Below are positions 10,009 through 19,498 of a stretch of 64,000 nt of DNA, piece after piece. The stretch's first letter is position 1, and the number at the start of each line of letters is the position of its first letter. Source of the stretch: Burkholderiaceae bacterium 26 (lineage in GTDB: Bacteria; Pseudomonadota; Gammaproteobacteria; Burkholderiales; Burkholderiaceae). The translations under genes were made by a program, and so were the position numbers. The stretch lies in the NCBI GenBank assembly GCA_000955795.1, contig JYOB01000020.1, positions 54,337 to 118,336 on the forward strand, written 5' to 3'. The notes below the pieces were generated by a model. The model made no database searches. It had not been told where the DNA came from and saw only the letters and a program-made list of their open reading frames with translations.

Positions 10009-10671
10009 TCAGGTGGCCATCTTCGTGGCAGCCGCCAACGCTGCCATGGTCCAACCTGCGCCCAGCAACACGCGGCGGGTGTGCAAGGCATCCCGCACAT
10101 CGTCGTCAATCGCATCGCCCAGATAGCGCAGGCGCTTGTCGCACACCTCCACGTAGCCCGATGCGTACCGCGCCGCCAGCGATTGCCAGAGCGCATGCGC
10201 GCCGGCCGACTGCCGCGCCCCGCTCATCAGGCACATGCCGCCATCCAGCGCGTGCTGATACACCGCCGACGCCAACCCGCGCCGCTGATACCCCGCCGCA
10301 TATTTCGAATGCGGTGCGCGCAGGATGCGGTCTGCACGCTTGTCGAGCTCAATCAGCCGGTTGAACACCGTGCACCCCGCAAAGCGCCCCGCGGCCACAT
10401 CCTCAACGTAGACGTAAATTTCGCCATCCGCCTCGCGCGTGTGCAGGCGGAAGCCTGGCAAGGTGCCGTCGTCGAATGTCATGCCGTGCAGCGGCGTGCC
10501 GGGCGTGTGCATGCGCTCGTACAGCGCATCGAGTTCGCGCTCGATGTCATCGCTGCCGTGCTCGACGTCGATGCGCAGGCCGAGCGGCAGAACCCAGCGC
10601 TGCAACTGCTTCAAAACGGAACCCAGCATCGGTTGCTCGACGGGCGGCGGGATGGCAAGCGCGCAGCTCAT
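10009..10671 (-). CDS. Acyltransferase-like (GNAT-resembling) protein of unknown function
   Basis: A 220-residue protein that I do not recognise with certainty. Features resembling a GNAT acetyltransferase are seen: IYVYVEDVAAGRFAGCTVFNRL, then SKYAAGYQRRGLASAVYQHALDGG (a Q/RxxGxA/G-like CoA loop) and ARQSAGAHALWQSLAARY. The C-terminus has a hydrophobic stretch (VLLGAGWTMAALAAAT). ATG 10671 overlaps the stop of the upstream gene in an ATGA arrangement, implying translational coupling to the glycine-rich beta-helical protein. It is convergent with the MocR gene (4 bp apart). It may acylate its partner, but that is inference. Confidence 0.65.
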   Translation of the reverse strand: MSCALAIPPPVEQPMLGSVLKQLQRWVLPLGLRIDVEHGSDDIERELDALYERMHTPGTPLHGMTFDDGTLPGFRLHTREADGEIYVYVEDVAAGRFAGCTVFNRLIELDKRADRILRAPHSKYAAGYQRRGLASAVYQHALDGGMCLMSGARQSAGAHALWQSLAARYASGYVEVCDKRLRYLGDAIDDDVRDALHTRRVLLGAGWTMAALAAATKMAT

Positions 10672-11531
10672 GGCGCCTCCCAATATCCGCTGACCAAACC
10701 TTCAGGACGCGCGAGCGCCTGCACGCGTGCGCTGACGGGCCAGTCGGCCATGCGCACCGCCAGCCCGGCATAGACGCCGTAGCCGAACCCGGCCGTGATC
10801 TTGCCGCCGGCCTCCACGCCCTCACCCGCGCGGATGGCGCCGCCAGCCTCAATGTAGCCGCCAGCCCGGATGCCCCAACCCGCTTCGAGATGCGTGTCGG
10901 CGCAGAGGTTGCCGCCGGCGAAGATGCCGTTCGCGCTCACGATGCCGGCCTCGCTGATCACCTCGCCGCCAGCGCGCAGGCCCTTGCCGCAACGCACGTT
11001 GCCGCGCGCCGCCAGTGCCTCGCCGATGAGCAAATCCGCAGCCGTATCGATGTCGGCATCGCAATGCAGGTCGCGATGCACGCGCACGAGGCCGCCGCAA
11101 CGTAGCGCGCCGGCGGCGGTCAGGCTCCAGCCCACGCGCACGTCGCCGCCAACATGCACGGCGCCGTCGCAGTAAAGGCCGGCCTTGGCTTCCACATCAC
11201 CGCCCGCGGTGATCGACTCGCCTGCACGTACGCCGCCGCCCGCGCGGATGGCCTGGCCGGCGCGCAACACGCCATCGACGTGAATGCCGCCGCGCACGAC
11301 GATCGTGCCGGCAAAGACGAGCGCATCGGCCTCGATGTCATCGGCTTCGAGCACGGCGTCGGTCGGGCCGAAGTTGTCGAGCAGCCAGATCGCATCGGTA
11401 ATCCGGCCTTCGCGCACGAGGCTGTCGAGCAGGTGTTGGTAATCGGTGCCGCTGTGGCGGTTGCGGATGTACCAGCGGTAGCCATCCGCGCAAGGCCGCT
11501 TGGCCTTGACGAAGTTCTGCGTAAGTTCCAT
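10668..11531 (-). CDS. Glycine-rich beta-helical (bactofilin/polymer-forming-like) protein
   Basis: A 287-residue protein. After about 75 N-terminal residues (a mixed region with RWYIRNRHSGTDYQHLLDSL and ITDAIWLLDNFG), the rest is a run of short repeats of about six residues of the type [IV]xAGG[xx], for example AIRAGGGVRAGESITAGGDV and AGGYIEAGGAIRAGEG. This predicts a left- or right-handed beta-helix like bactofilins or polymer-forming cytoskeletal proteins. There is no signal peptide or membrane segment, so it is probably cytoplasmic. It is encoded first in a two-gene operon with the acyltransferase-like protein. Function unknown. Confidence 0.75.
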   Translation of the reverse strand: MELTQNFVKAKRPCADGYRWYIRNRHSGTDYQHLLDSLVREGRITDAIWLLDNFGPTDAVLEADDIEADALVFAGTIVVRGGIHVDGVLRAGQAIRAGGGVRAGESITAGGDVEAKAGLYCDGAVHVGGDVRVGWSLTAAGALRCGGLVRVHRDLHCDADIDTAADLLIGEALAARGNVRCGKGLRAGGEVISEAGIVSANGIFAGGNLCADTHLEAGWGIRAGGYIEAGGAIRAGEGVEAGGKITAGFGYGVYAGLAVRMADWPVSARVQALARPEGLVSGYWEAP

Positions 11532-12188
11532 GGCGGTTCCTGCGCCCGCCGCGCCGGGTTGTATCAGGCGAAGGCAGGCGTACCGGCGCCGGCGCGTGTC
11601 AGCACCAAGCCGGGATGAAAAAGAAGCGGAAGCGGGGCGGGCCGTACGGGGCAGGTGCGCCAGCTTGTGGCGACACCCCGCACGGCTTACGAAAGCCGGG
11701 CGAGCAAGAAGTGCCGGATGGCCGCGTGCGTGCTGAATCGATCGTGCGAGGTGCCGCCGCGCAGGCGCGCACCGGCCGCCGGCAGCGTATGCCGAGGTTG
11801 GGCAGTGGCGAAGGCGGTAGCGATCACGATCGTGGGTTGAGGAATTCGGGCGGAACTGCGCAGGATGGCGGCGCAGCTTCTGAAAGTCCAGGGGTTGCGT
11901 GACTTGGTCGCGGCTTCTTCACCGAAGTTTGCCGATTTCGCCGCAAACGTTGCATGCACCGCACAACCGGCGCAACCCCGTCCTCCAACGCAGTGCATGC
12001 GTGCACCGGACACCACAACCAAGGGAAAACCCACCCCCATTCTTGCTGCGTTGCACGGTGTTCGGAATGTCACGCGATGCTACGATGCCTCGACCCACGG
12101 CTGCATGCCAGTTTCCACAAGAAGCGGCGCAGGCAGCACCAAAAGAGACCTGCTGTCGGTGATCCCGACACACCCACCCGGAGCACGC
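11532..12188. other. Intergenic region upstream of the indolepyruvate oxidoreductase gene
   Basis: About 650 bp between divergent genes without a convincing coding frame. The oxidoreductase frame stays open back to 11865, but the extension is compositionally unlike a protein domain. The stretch holds GTTGCATGCACC near 11949 and AGTGCATGCGTGCACC near 11992, two GCATGC-containing repeats that could be regulatory. A neighbouring Lrp/AsnC regulator, often found with this enzyme, is not seen. Confidence 0.4.
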
Positions 12189-15100
12189 ATGAATGCCCCT
12201 CTGAACGACGCGCTACGCCGCGCGCTCGAAACCATTTCCCTGGACGACAAGTACACGCTTGAGCGTGGCCGCATCTACATCAGCGGCACGCAGGCACTGG
12301 TGCGTCTGCCGATGCTGCAGCAGGAGCGCGACCGCGCCGCTGGGCTGAACACGGCGGGCTTTATCTCCGGCTACCGCGGCTCGCCGCTGGGCGCGCTGGA
12401 CCTGGCCCTGTGGAAAGCCAAGAAGCATCTGGCGGGGCACAACATCGTCTTCCAGGCGGGGCTCAACGAAGACCTGGCCGCCACGGCGGTCTGGGGCTCG
12501 CAGCAGGTCAATCTGTATCCGAACGCCAAGTTCAGCGGCGTGTTCGGCATGTGGTACGGCAAGGGGCCGGGCGTGGACCGCACGATCGACGTGTTCAAGC
12601 ACGCCAATTCGGCAGGCTCGTCTGCGCATGGCGGCGTGCTGGTGCTGGCGGGTGATGACCACGCCGCCAAGTCGTCCACGCTGGCGCACCAGTCCGAGCA
12701 CGTCTTCAAGGCGGCCGGCATTCCGGTGCTGTATCCGTCCAACGTGCAGGAATATCTCGACTACGGCCTGCATGGCTGGGCGATGAGCCGCTACTCCGGC
12801 CTGTGGGTGTCGATGAAATGCGTGACGGACGTGGTGGAATCGTCGGCGTCGGTGGACGTCGACCCGCATCGCGCACAGATCATCCTGCCCGAAGATTTCG
12901 TCATGCCGCAGGGCGGGCTGAACATCCGCTGGCCCGATCCGCCGCTGGTGCAGGAAGCGCGCCTGCTCGACTACAAGTGGTACGCCGGCCTGTCTTACGT
13001 GCGTGCCAACAAGCTCGACCGCGTGGTGCTCGATTCGCCGCAGGCACGCTTCGGCATCATGACGGCCGGCAAGGCGTACCTCGACGTGCGTCAGGCGCTG
13101 GTCGACCTCGGCCTCGACGAGGAAACCTGCCGCCGTATCGGCATCCGCCTGTACAAGGTCGGCTGCGTGTGGCCGCTGGAAGCCCACGGCGCGCGGGCCT
13201 TTGCCGAAGGGCTGCAAGAGATCCTGGTGGTGGAAGAGAAGCGCCAGATCCTGGAATACCAGCTCAAGGAAGAGCTGTACAACTACCGCGACGACGTGCG
13301 CCCGCGCGTGTACGGCAAGTTTGACGAGCGCGACAACGCCGGCGGCGAATGGTCGGTGCCGATGGCCAACTGGCTGCTGCCGGCGCATTACGAGCTGTCG
13401 CCCGCGCTGATTGCGCGCGCCATCGCCACGCGCCTGGAGAAGTTCGAACTGCCGTCGGACGTGCGCGCGCGCATTGCCTCGCGCATCGCCATCATCGACG
13501 CCAAAGAGAAGGCGCTTGCCAAGCCCCGCGTTACTGCAGAGCGCAAGCCGTGGTTCTGCTCGGGCTGCCCGCACAACACGTCAACCAACGTGCCGGAAGG
13601 CTCGCGCGCGCTGGCCGGCATCGGCTGCCACTACATGACCGTGTGGATGGACCGCCGCACCGACACCTTCAGCCAGATGGGCGGCGAAGGCGTGGCGTGG
13701 ATCGGCCAGATGCCGTTCTCGGGCGACAAGCACGTGTTCGCCAACCTGGGCGACGGAACGTATTACCACTCGGGCCTGCTGGCGATTCGCGCGTCGATCG
13801 CGGCCAAGGTGAACATCACCTACAAGATCCTCTACAACGACGCCGTGGCCATGACGGGCGGCCAGCCGGTCGACGGCCCGCTGTCGGTGCCGCAGATTGC
13901 CGCGCAGGTGCATGCGGAAGGCACATCGCGCATCGTCATCGTCACGGACGAGCCCGAGAAGTACAACGCTGCCATCAAGCTGCCAGAGGGCGTGACGGTG
14001 CACCACCGCGATCGCCTGGACGCGATTCAACGCGAACTGCGCGAGGTGCAAGGCACCAGCGTGCTGATCTACGACCAGACCTGCGCAACCGAAAAGCGCC
14101 GCCGCCGCAAGCGCGGCACGATGGTCGATCCGGCACGCCGCGCGTTCATCAACGACGCGGTGTGCGAAGGCTGCGGCGATTGCTCGGTCAAGTCGAACTG
14201 CCTGTCGGTCGAACCGCTGGACACGGAGCTGGGCACCAAGCGCAAGATCAACCAGTCGTCGTGCAACAAGGATTTTTCGTGCGTGAACGGCTTCTGCCCG
14301 AGCTTCGTGACGGCCGAGGGCGCGCAGGTGCGCAAGCCCGAATCGCACGGCGTGTCGATGGAAGGCCTGCCGCTGCTGCCGCATCCTGAGCTGCCCGCCA
14401 TCCAGCGCGCGTACGGCGTGCTGGTGACGGGCGTGGGCGGCACGGGCGTGGTCACCATCGGCGGCCTGCTCGGCATGGCCGCGCACATCGAAGGCAAGGG
14501 CGTGACCGTGCTCGACATGGCGGGCCTGGCGCAGAAAGGCGGCGCCGTGCTCTCGCACGTGCAGATCGGCGAGCGTCCGGATTCGATTCACGCCACGCGC
14601 ATCGCCATGGGCGAGGCGGACCTCGTGATCGGCTGCGACGCGATTGTCTCGGCGTCGGACGAAGTGCTGTCGAAAGTGCAGCACGGCCAGACGCGCGCCA
14701 TCGTCAACAGCACGGCTTCCCCGACTGCTGACTTCATCAAGAACCCGAACTGGCGCTTCCCGGGCAGCTCGGCGGAGGCGGATATTCGTGCGGCCATCGG
14801 CGATGCCTGCGCGTTTGAAGACGCCAACACGCTGGCCGTGCGCCTACTGGGCGACGCCATCTACACCAATCCGCTCGTGCTGGGCTTTGCGTGGCAGAAA
14901 GGCTGGCTTCCGCTGACGCACGACGCGCTCATCCGCGCGATCGAACTCAACGGCGTGGCCGTCGAGAAGAACAAGACCGCGTTCGAATGGGGCCGCCACC
15001 TCGCGCAAGATCGCGATGCGGTGCTCAAGCTCGCCGACGATGCGCCGCGTGCCAAAGCCGACGTCATCGCCCTGCCCTCGCTGGACACGCTGATCGCCCG

Positions 15101-15749
15101 CCGTGTCGATCTGCTGACCGCGTACCAGAACGCAGCGTATGCCGCTGAGTTCCGCGCGGTGGTGGAGCGCGTGCGTGCAGCGGAAGCTGCCGTGGTGGGC
15201 GCAGGCCAGCCGCTGGCGTTCACGGAAGCGGTGGCGCGCAACCTGTCGAAGCTGATGGCGTACAAGGACGAATACGAAGTTGCTCGCCTGTACACCGACC
15301 CGGCATTCCTCGACAAGCTGCGTGCGCAATTCGAAGGCGAGCCCGGCCGCGATTACCAGCTCAACTTCTGGCTTGCGCCGCCCATGATTGCCAAGCGTGA
15401 CGAGAAGGGCCACCTGGTCAAGCAGCGCTTCGGTCCGAACACGATGCGCATCTTCAAGCTGCTCGCCAAGTTCAAGGGCCTGCGCGGCACGGCATTCGAC
15501 ATCTTCGGCAAGACCGAAGAGCGCCGCACCGAGCGCGCGCTGATCGGCGAATACCGCGCGCTGGTGGATGAACTCGCGCGGGGGCTAACGGCGCAGAAGC
15601 TGGGGCAGGCCGTGGAACTGGCTCGCCTGCCGGAAGACATCCGCGGCTTTGGCCATGTGAAAGAAGCCAACCTGGCGGCGGCGCGCATCCGCTGGAACAA
15701 GTTGCTGACACAGTGGCGCGATCCGGCGGCGGCACAGCAGGCAGCCTGA
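12189..15749 (+). CDS. Fused indolepyruvate ferredoxin oxidoreductase (IorA-IorB type)
   Basis: A 1,186-residue single-chain 2-oxoacid:acceptor oxidoreductase that oxidatively decarboxylates aryl pyruvates from aromatic amino acid degradation. Domains in order: a pyrimidine-binding region at the N-terminus (AGFISGYRGSPLGALD), a middle domain, a TPP-binding domain (GDGTYYHSG followed by the ILYNDAVAMTGGQ motif), an Fe-S region (CEGCGDCSVKSNC and SSCNKDFSCVNGFC), then the gamma domain (VLVTGVGGTGVVTIGGLLG). The length matches the fused beta- and alphaproteobacterial form. ATG 12189 is chosen because the family starts with a short leader before YTLERGRIYISGTQAL. A bidirectional terminator follows the gene. 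Confidence 0.92.
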   Translation: MNAPLNDALRRALETISLDDKYTLERGRIYISGTQALVRLPMLQQERDRAAGLNTAGFISGYRGSPLGALDLALWKAKKHLAGHNIVFQAGLNEDLAATAVWGSQQVNLYPNAKFSGVFGMWYGKGPGVDRTIDVFKHANSAGSSAHGGVLVLAGDDHAAKSSTLAHQSEHVFKAAGIPVLYPSNVQEYLDYGLHGWAMSRYSGLWVSMKCVTDVVESSASVDVDPHRAQIILPEDFVMPQGGLNIRWPDPPLVQEARLLDYKWYAGLSYVRANKLDRVVLDSPQARFGIMTAGKAYLDVRQALVDLGLDEETCRRIGIRLYKVGCVWPLEAHGARAFAEGLQEILVVEEKRQILEYQLKEELYNYRDDVRPRVYGKFDERDNAGGEWSVPMANWLLPAHYELSPALIARAIATRLEKFELPSDVRARIASRIAIIDAKEKALAKPRVTAERKPWFCSGCPHNTSTNVPEGSRALAGIGCHYMTVWMDRRTDTFSQMGGEGVAWIGQMPFSGDKHVFANLGDGTYYHSGLLAIRASIAAKVNITYKILYNDAVAMTGGQPVDGPLSVPQIAAQVHAEGTSRIVIVTDEPEKYNAAIKLPEGVTVHHRDRLDAIQRELREVQGTSVLIYDQTCATEKRRRRKRGTMVDPARRAFINDAVCEGCGDCSVKSNCLSVEPLDTELGTKRKINQSSCNKDFSCVNGFCPSFVTAEGAQVRKPESHGVSMEGLPLLPHPELPAIQRAYGVLVTGVGGTGVVTIGGLLGMAAHIEGKGVTVLDMAGLAQKGGAVLSHVQIGERPDSIHATRIAMGEADLVIGCDAIVSASDEVLSKVQHGQTRAIVNSTASPTADFIKNPNWRFPGSSAEADIRAAIGDACAFEDANTLAVRLLGDAIYTNPLVLGFAWQKGWLPLTHDALIRAIELNGVAVEKNKTAFEWGRHLAQDRDAVLKLADDAPRAKADVIALPSLDTLIARRVDLLTAYQNAAYAAEFRAVVERVRAAEAAVVGAGQPLAFTEAVARNLSKLMAYKDEYEVARLYTDPAFLDKLRAQFEGEPGRDYQLNFWLAPPMIAKRDEKGHLVKQRFGPNTMRIFKLLAKFKGLRGTAFDIFGKTEERRTERALIGEYRALVDELARGLTAQKLGQAVELARLPEDIRGFGHVKEANLAAARIRWNKLLTQWRDPAAAQQAA

Positions 15750-15780
15750 TCCGCGCAGCTTTAGGCATCGCCATGAAAAA

Positions 15781-15800
15781 ACGGAGGCTTCGGCCTCCGT
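15781..15800. terminator. Bidirectional rho-independent terminator
   Basis: Perfect 8-bp stem ACGGAGGC / GCCTCCGT with a TTCG tetraloop, flanked by A5 on the left and T4 on the right. It lies between two convergent genes (indolepyruvate oxidoreductase and exonuclease I) and can serve both. Confidence 0.9.
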
Positions 15801-15824
15801 TTTTCTTTGCGCGCGTCCGCTTCG

Positions 15825-17264
15825 TCAGCCCGGTGCGATCTGCTGTGCGTAGTCGTACAGATCCTGCAGGATGTTCTGCGCGCGCGCGTCGCCTTTTTCC
15901 GTGGCTTCCGCGCCCCATTGTTGAAGCCGTTCGCCGAAGACCTCGAAGGTCAGATAGCCATCGCGGCCTTCGAACAGGCGCTCGGCGCGCAGCTGCTCCC
16001 ACTGCTCGTATTCCTCTTCGTTCAACGTATCGGGAAAGTTGCGCGCGCGGTAGCGGAACAGCAGCTCAGGCAGGCGTGCATCGGCAAAGTCCGCATGCAG
16101 GCGCGCGAGTTGTTCGCCGCTGAGCGTGCGCAGTTCGTTGAGCATGCGGCGGTCGTCGTTACCGACAAATCCGCCGTAGAGGTTCTGGTCAACGTCTTCG
16201 ATCGGCTCCAGCTCGCGGGCGTACACCTGACGCCACGTATCACGCATGTCCGGCGCACCCTGGGCGATGGCAGCGTGGCGTTCAATGGTGGCGAAGTCGA
16301 TGCCCCAGCGTTCTGCCTGCGCGGGTTGCAGCGTCTTCATGTTGCTGATGACGATGGGCGACTTGTTGATGTGGATCGACTTGATCGGCAGCCGCGTGGT
16401 GCCTTCGTCCAGATCGGCCGTACGCGTAAACATGCGTTCGCGGATCGTCGCGACATCCATGTGGAACAGCTCCGACGGGTCGAACGCCAGGTCCCACACG
16501 ATCAACTCGTTCTTGTTGGTCGGGTGACCGCCCAGCGGCCACACCACGGCCATGCAGCCGCGCTCCACGCCGTACATGCCGGAAATATGCAGCAGCGGCC
16601 GCGGCGCATCGCCGATCTCGGCCACCACACGGTCTTTCTTGCGCAGCGCCAGACAAAAATCGAACAGGCGCGGCTGCGCGTTGCGAATGAGGCGCGCCAG
16701 CGCAATCGTCGCGCGCACATCCGACACCGCATCGTGCGCTGCCTCGTGCACCAGACCGTTGGCCTTGGACAGATGCTCCAGCTTGAAGCTCGGCCGGCCG
16801 TCTTCGTGCTTTGGCCATTGGATGCCTTCCGGGCGGAGCGCCCAGGTGGTGCGCACCACGTCGAGCAGATCCCAGCGCCCGCATTCGTTCTGCCACTCGC
16901 GTGCGTACGGGTCGATCAGGTTGCGCCAGAACAGGTGGCGCGTGACCTCGTCGTCAAAGCGGATGGTGTTGTAGCCGACGCCGATGGTGCCGGGCGTGCC
17001 CAGTTCGCGCTCGATGGCCTGGGCGAAACGGTATTCCGGAACGCCCTGCCTGGCGCACTGCTGCGGCGTGATGCCGGTGATGAGGCACGACACCGGATCG
17101 GGCAGCCAATCGTTGGACGGCTGGCAGAACAATTCGACAGGCTCGCCGATCTCGTTCAGCTCGGCGTCGGTGCGGATGCCCGCAAACTGGGCCGGACGAT
17201 CACGGCGCGGCACGGCGCCGAAGGTTTCGTAGTCGTGCCAGAGAAAGGTGGGAGTGACGGGCAA
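15825..17264 (-). CDS. sbcB: Exodeoxyribonuclease I
   Basis: A 479-residue 3'-5' single-strand DNA exonuclease used in mismatch repair and recombination. The DEDDh motifs are visible: FLWHDYETFG (Exo I), NTIRFDDEVTR (Exo II) and HDAVSDVRATIALARL (Exo III). The SH3-like and C-terminal extensions follow, and the length matches E. coli ExoI (about 475). The frame begins with TTG at 17264, just before the first catalytic motif. No clear Shine-Dalgarno is visible, so the start is the least certain element. Confidence 0.95.
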   Translation of the reverse strand: MPVTPTFLWHDYETFGAVPRRDRPAQFAGIRTDAELNEIGEPVELFCQPSNDWLPDPVSCLITGITPQQCARQGVPEYRFAQAIERELGTPGTIGVGYNTIRFDDEVTRHLFWRNLIDPYAREWQNECGRWDLLDVVRTTWALRPEGIQWPKHEDGRPSFKLEHLSKANGLVHEAAHDAVSDVRATIALARLIRNAQPRLFDFCLALRKKDRVVAEIGDAPRPLLHISGMYGVERGCMAVVWPLGGHPTNKNELIVWDLAFDPSELFHMDVATIRERMFTRTADLDEGTTRLPIKSIHINKSPIVISNMKTLQPAQAERWGIDFATIERHAAIAQGAPDMRDTWRQVYARELEPIEDVDQNLYGGFVGNDDRRMLNELRTLSGEQLARLHADFADARLPELLFRYRARNFPDTLNEEEYEQWEQLRAERLFEGRDGYLTFEVFGERLQQWGAEATEKGDARAQNILQDLYDYAQQIAPG

Positions 17265-17340
17265 GGCAGCAGCTCGTTGGAAAGACTGAAGATGCCGGCA
17301 TGCTAACAGTGTTGACGGTCCCGCTGGCTCGCCCTGGCGG

Positions 17341-17354
17341 TTGACTCACATCAA
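17341..17354 (+). promoter_or_regulatory. FNR/Anr-like box upstream of adhP
   Basis: TTGAC-TCAC-ATCAA differs at one position from the FNR/Anr consensus TTGAT-N4-ATCAA. It lies 57 bp upstream of the alcohol dehydrogenase start codon, suitable for activation under low oxygen. This was seen by eye; binding is predicted only. Confidence 0.55.
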
Positions 17355-17411
17355 CCCGCTCCGGGCAGGCGTCGACCAGACTGGTATCTCCCCCCAACCA
17401 GGAGATGTCTC

Positions 17412-18434
17412 ATGGCCCAGTCGATGAAAGCTGCGGTTGTCCATGCGTTTGGCGAGCCCTTGCGCATTGAAGAAGTGCCGGTTCCCACACCTGGGCGCGG
17501 GCAGATTCTTGTCAAGATCGCGGCCTCGGGCGTCTGCCACACAGACCTGCACGCTGCCGATGGCGACTGGCCCGTCAAACCCAGCTTGCCGTTCATCCCC
17601 GGGCACGAAGGGGTCGGCTATGTGGCGGCGGTGGGCGAAGGCGTGACCGCCGTCAAGGAAGGCGACCGCGTGGGTGTGCCATGGCTCTACACCGCCTGTG
17701 GCCACTGCGAGCACTGCCTGAGCGGCTGGGAAACCCTCTGCCACGCGCAGCAGAACACCGGCTACTCCGTCAACGGCGGCTATGCCGAATACGTACTGGC
17801 CGATCCGAACTACGTCGGCCACCTGCCCGCGCAGGTCAGCTTCGAAGAGATCGCACCGATCCTCTGCGCGGGGGTGACCGTCTACAAGGGCATCCGCATG
17901 ACGGATACGCGGCCCGGCCAGTGGATCGCCATTTCCGGCATTGGCGGGCTGGGACACGTGGCGGTGCAGTATGCGATCGCCATGGGCCTGCACGTGGTGG
18001 CCGTGGACGTGGCGCCCGACAAGCTCGCGCTGGCACGCGAGTTGGGGGCCAAGCTCGTCGTCGATGCCTCGCAGCAGGACCCCGCAGCCGTGATTCAGAA
18101 AGAGATCGGCGGTGTGCACGGCGTGCTCGTGACGGCGGTGTCGCGCAGTGCCTTTGCACAAGCGCTGGGCATGGTGCGGCGCGGCGGGACGATCTCGCTC
18201 AATGGGCTGCCGCCGGGCGATTTTCCGCTGCCGATCTTCTCCACGGTGCTCAATGGCATCACGGTGCGCGGCTCGATCGTCGGCACGCGGCGTGATCTGC
18301 AAGAGTCCCTGGAGTTTGCCGCCGAGGGGCTGGTACGCGCCCACATTCACCGCGACAAGCTCGACAACATCAACCAGGTGTTGGCCGATCTGAAGGCCGG
18401 CAAGGTGGATGGCCGCATCGTCCTGACGCTCTGA
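17412..18434 (+). CDS. adhP: Zinc-dependent alcohol dehydrogenase, AdhP type
   Basis: A 340-residue medium-chain dehydrogenase interconverting ethanol or other primary alcohols and aldehydes with NAD. Catalytic zinc ligands lie in [14 protein letters not shown] and PGHEGVGYV; the structural zinc loop is [15 protein letters not shown]; the Rossmann motif is [13 protein letters not shown]. Length and motifs match AdhP of propanol-preferring type. A GGAG ribosome-binding site sits 7 bases before ATG 17412. The FNR-like box upstream and the following 2-hydroxyacid dehydrogenase suggest a fermentative, oxygen-limited role. Confidence 0.93.
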   Translation: MAQSMKAAVVHAFGEPLRIEEVPVPTPGRGQILVKIAASGVCHTDLHAADGDWPVKPSLPFIPGHEGVGYVAAVGEGVTAVKEGDRVGVPWLYTACGHCEHCLSGWETLCHAQQNTGYSVNGGYAEYVLADPNYVGHLPAQVSFEEIAPILCAGVTVYKGIRMTDTRPGQWIAISGIGGLGHVAVQYAIAMGLHVVAVDVAPDKLALARELGAKLVVDASQQDPAAVIQKEIGGVHGVLVTAVSRSAFAQALGMVRRGGTISLNGLPPGDFPLPIFSTVLNGITVRGSIVGTRRDLQESLEFAAEGLVRAHIHRDKLDNINQVLADLKAGKVDGRIVLTL

Positions 18435-18493
18435 GTGCCACCGCCTGGCGGTGCGAGTAAGCTGCGGGCATCACATCCGCTTGCCCCACCGCC

Positions 18494-19489
18494 ATGCGCA
18501 TCCTCTTTTTCAGCAGCCACCGTTACGACGAAGACAGCTTCCGTGCCTCAGTCGCGCGCGGCGGTCACAGCTTCGACCTCGTTTTCCAGCGCGCGCACCT
18601 TGACGCGCAAACGGCGTCCCTCGCAGCGGGCTTTGAAGCGGTGTGCCCGTTCGTGAATGATTGCCTCGATGCGGAAGTGCTCGAAGCGCTGGCAGCGGGC
18701 GGCACGCGCCTGATTGCGCTGCGCTCGGCAGGCTTCAACCACGTCGATCTGCCGGCTGCGCAGCGCCTGGGGCTGACGGTGGTGCGCGTGCCGGCCTATT
18801 CGCCGCACGCGGTGGCCGAGCATGCGGCCGGCATGATCCTTACGCTCAACCGGCGGCTGCACCGTGCCTGCAATCGGACGCGCGAAGGCGATTTCTCATT
18901 GGATGGATTGCTGGGCTTCGACCTGGCGGGCAAGACCGTCGGCGTGGTCGGCACCGGGCAGATCGGGCAGGTGTTCGCGCGGATCATGGCGGGCTTCGGC
19001 TGCCAGTTGCTGGCATTCGATCCGTTTCCGCAGGCCTCTCTGACGGCGCTGGGCGTGCGCTACGTGCCGCTGCCGGAATTGCTGGCGCAGGCCGATATCG
19101 TCAGCCTGCACTGTCCGCTCAACGCCGGCACACATCATCTGATCGACGCCAGCGCGCTCGCCAGCATGAAGCCGGGCGCGATGCTCATCAACACGAGCCG
19201 CGGCGGCCTTGTCGACAGCCCCGCCCTGATCGACGCCCTTAAGACCGGTCAGCTCGGCCACCTCGGGCTTGACGTGTACGAGGAAGAAGCAGATCTGTTC
19301 TTCGAAGACCGCTCCGCCGACGTGCTGCAGGATGACGTGCTGGCGCGGCTGTTGAGCTTTCCCAACGTCATCGTGACCGCGCATCAGGCGTTCTTCACGC
19401 GCGAGGCGCTGGCGGGCATTGCCGACACCACCCTCGCCAACGTGACGGCCTGGGTGGCCGGCGCGCCCGTCAATGTGGTGAAGGCCTAG
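18494..19489 (+). CDS. D-2-hydroxyacid dehydrogenase (D-lactate dehydrogenase type)
   Basis: A 331-residue NAD-dependent enzyme of the D-isomer 2-hydroxyacid dehydrogenase family, most like fermentative D-lactate dehydrogenase (LdhA). Motifs are [10 protein letters not shown] with the substrate Arg, the Rossmann loop [13 protein letters not shown], the Glu segment GLDVYEEE and the catalytic His in [10 protein letters not shown]. It lies 59 bp after adhP on the same strand, so the two may be co-transcribed to reoxidise NADH. The exact substrate cannot be read from sequence. Confidence 0.88.
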   Translation: MRILFFSSHRYDEDSFRASVARGGHSFDLVFQRAHLDAQTASLAAGFEAVCPFVNDCLDAEVLEALAAGGTRLIALRSAGFNHVDLPAAQRLGLTVVRVPAYSPHAVAEHAAGMILTLNRRLHRACNRTREGDFSLDGLLGFDLAGKTVGVVGTGQIGQVFARIMAGFGCQLLAFDPFPQASLTALGVRYVPLPELLAQADIVSLHCPLNAGTHHLIDASALASMKPGAMLINTSRGGLVDSPALIDALKTGQLGHLGLDVYEEEADLFFEDRSADVLQDDVLARLLSFPNVIVTAHQAFFTREALAGIADTTLANVTAWVAGAPVNVVKA

Positions 19490-19498
19490 ACCCGCAAA

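Noticed and set aside
11865..12188. N-terminal extension of indolepyruvate oxidoreductase
   Set aside because: It is open in frame but has no domain similarity, and the family starts close to the chosen ATG.
15807..17306. A 499-residue plus-strand frame opposite exonuclease I
   Set aside because: Exonuclease I on the minus strand has all DEDD motifs; the opposite frame shows none.
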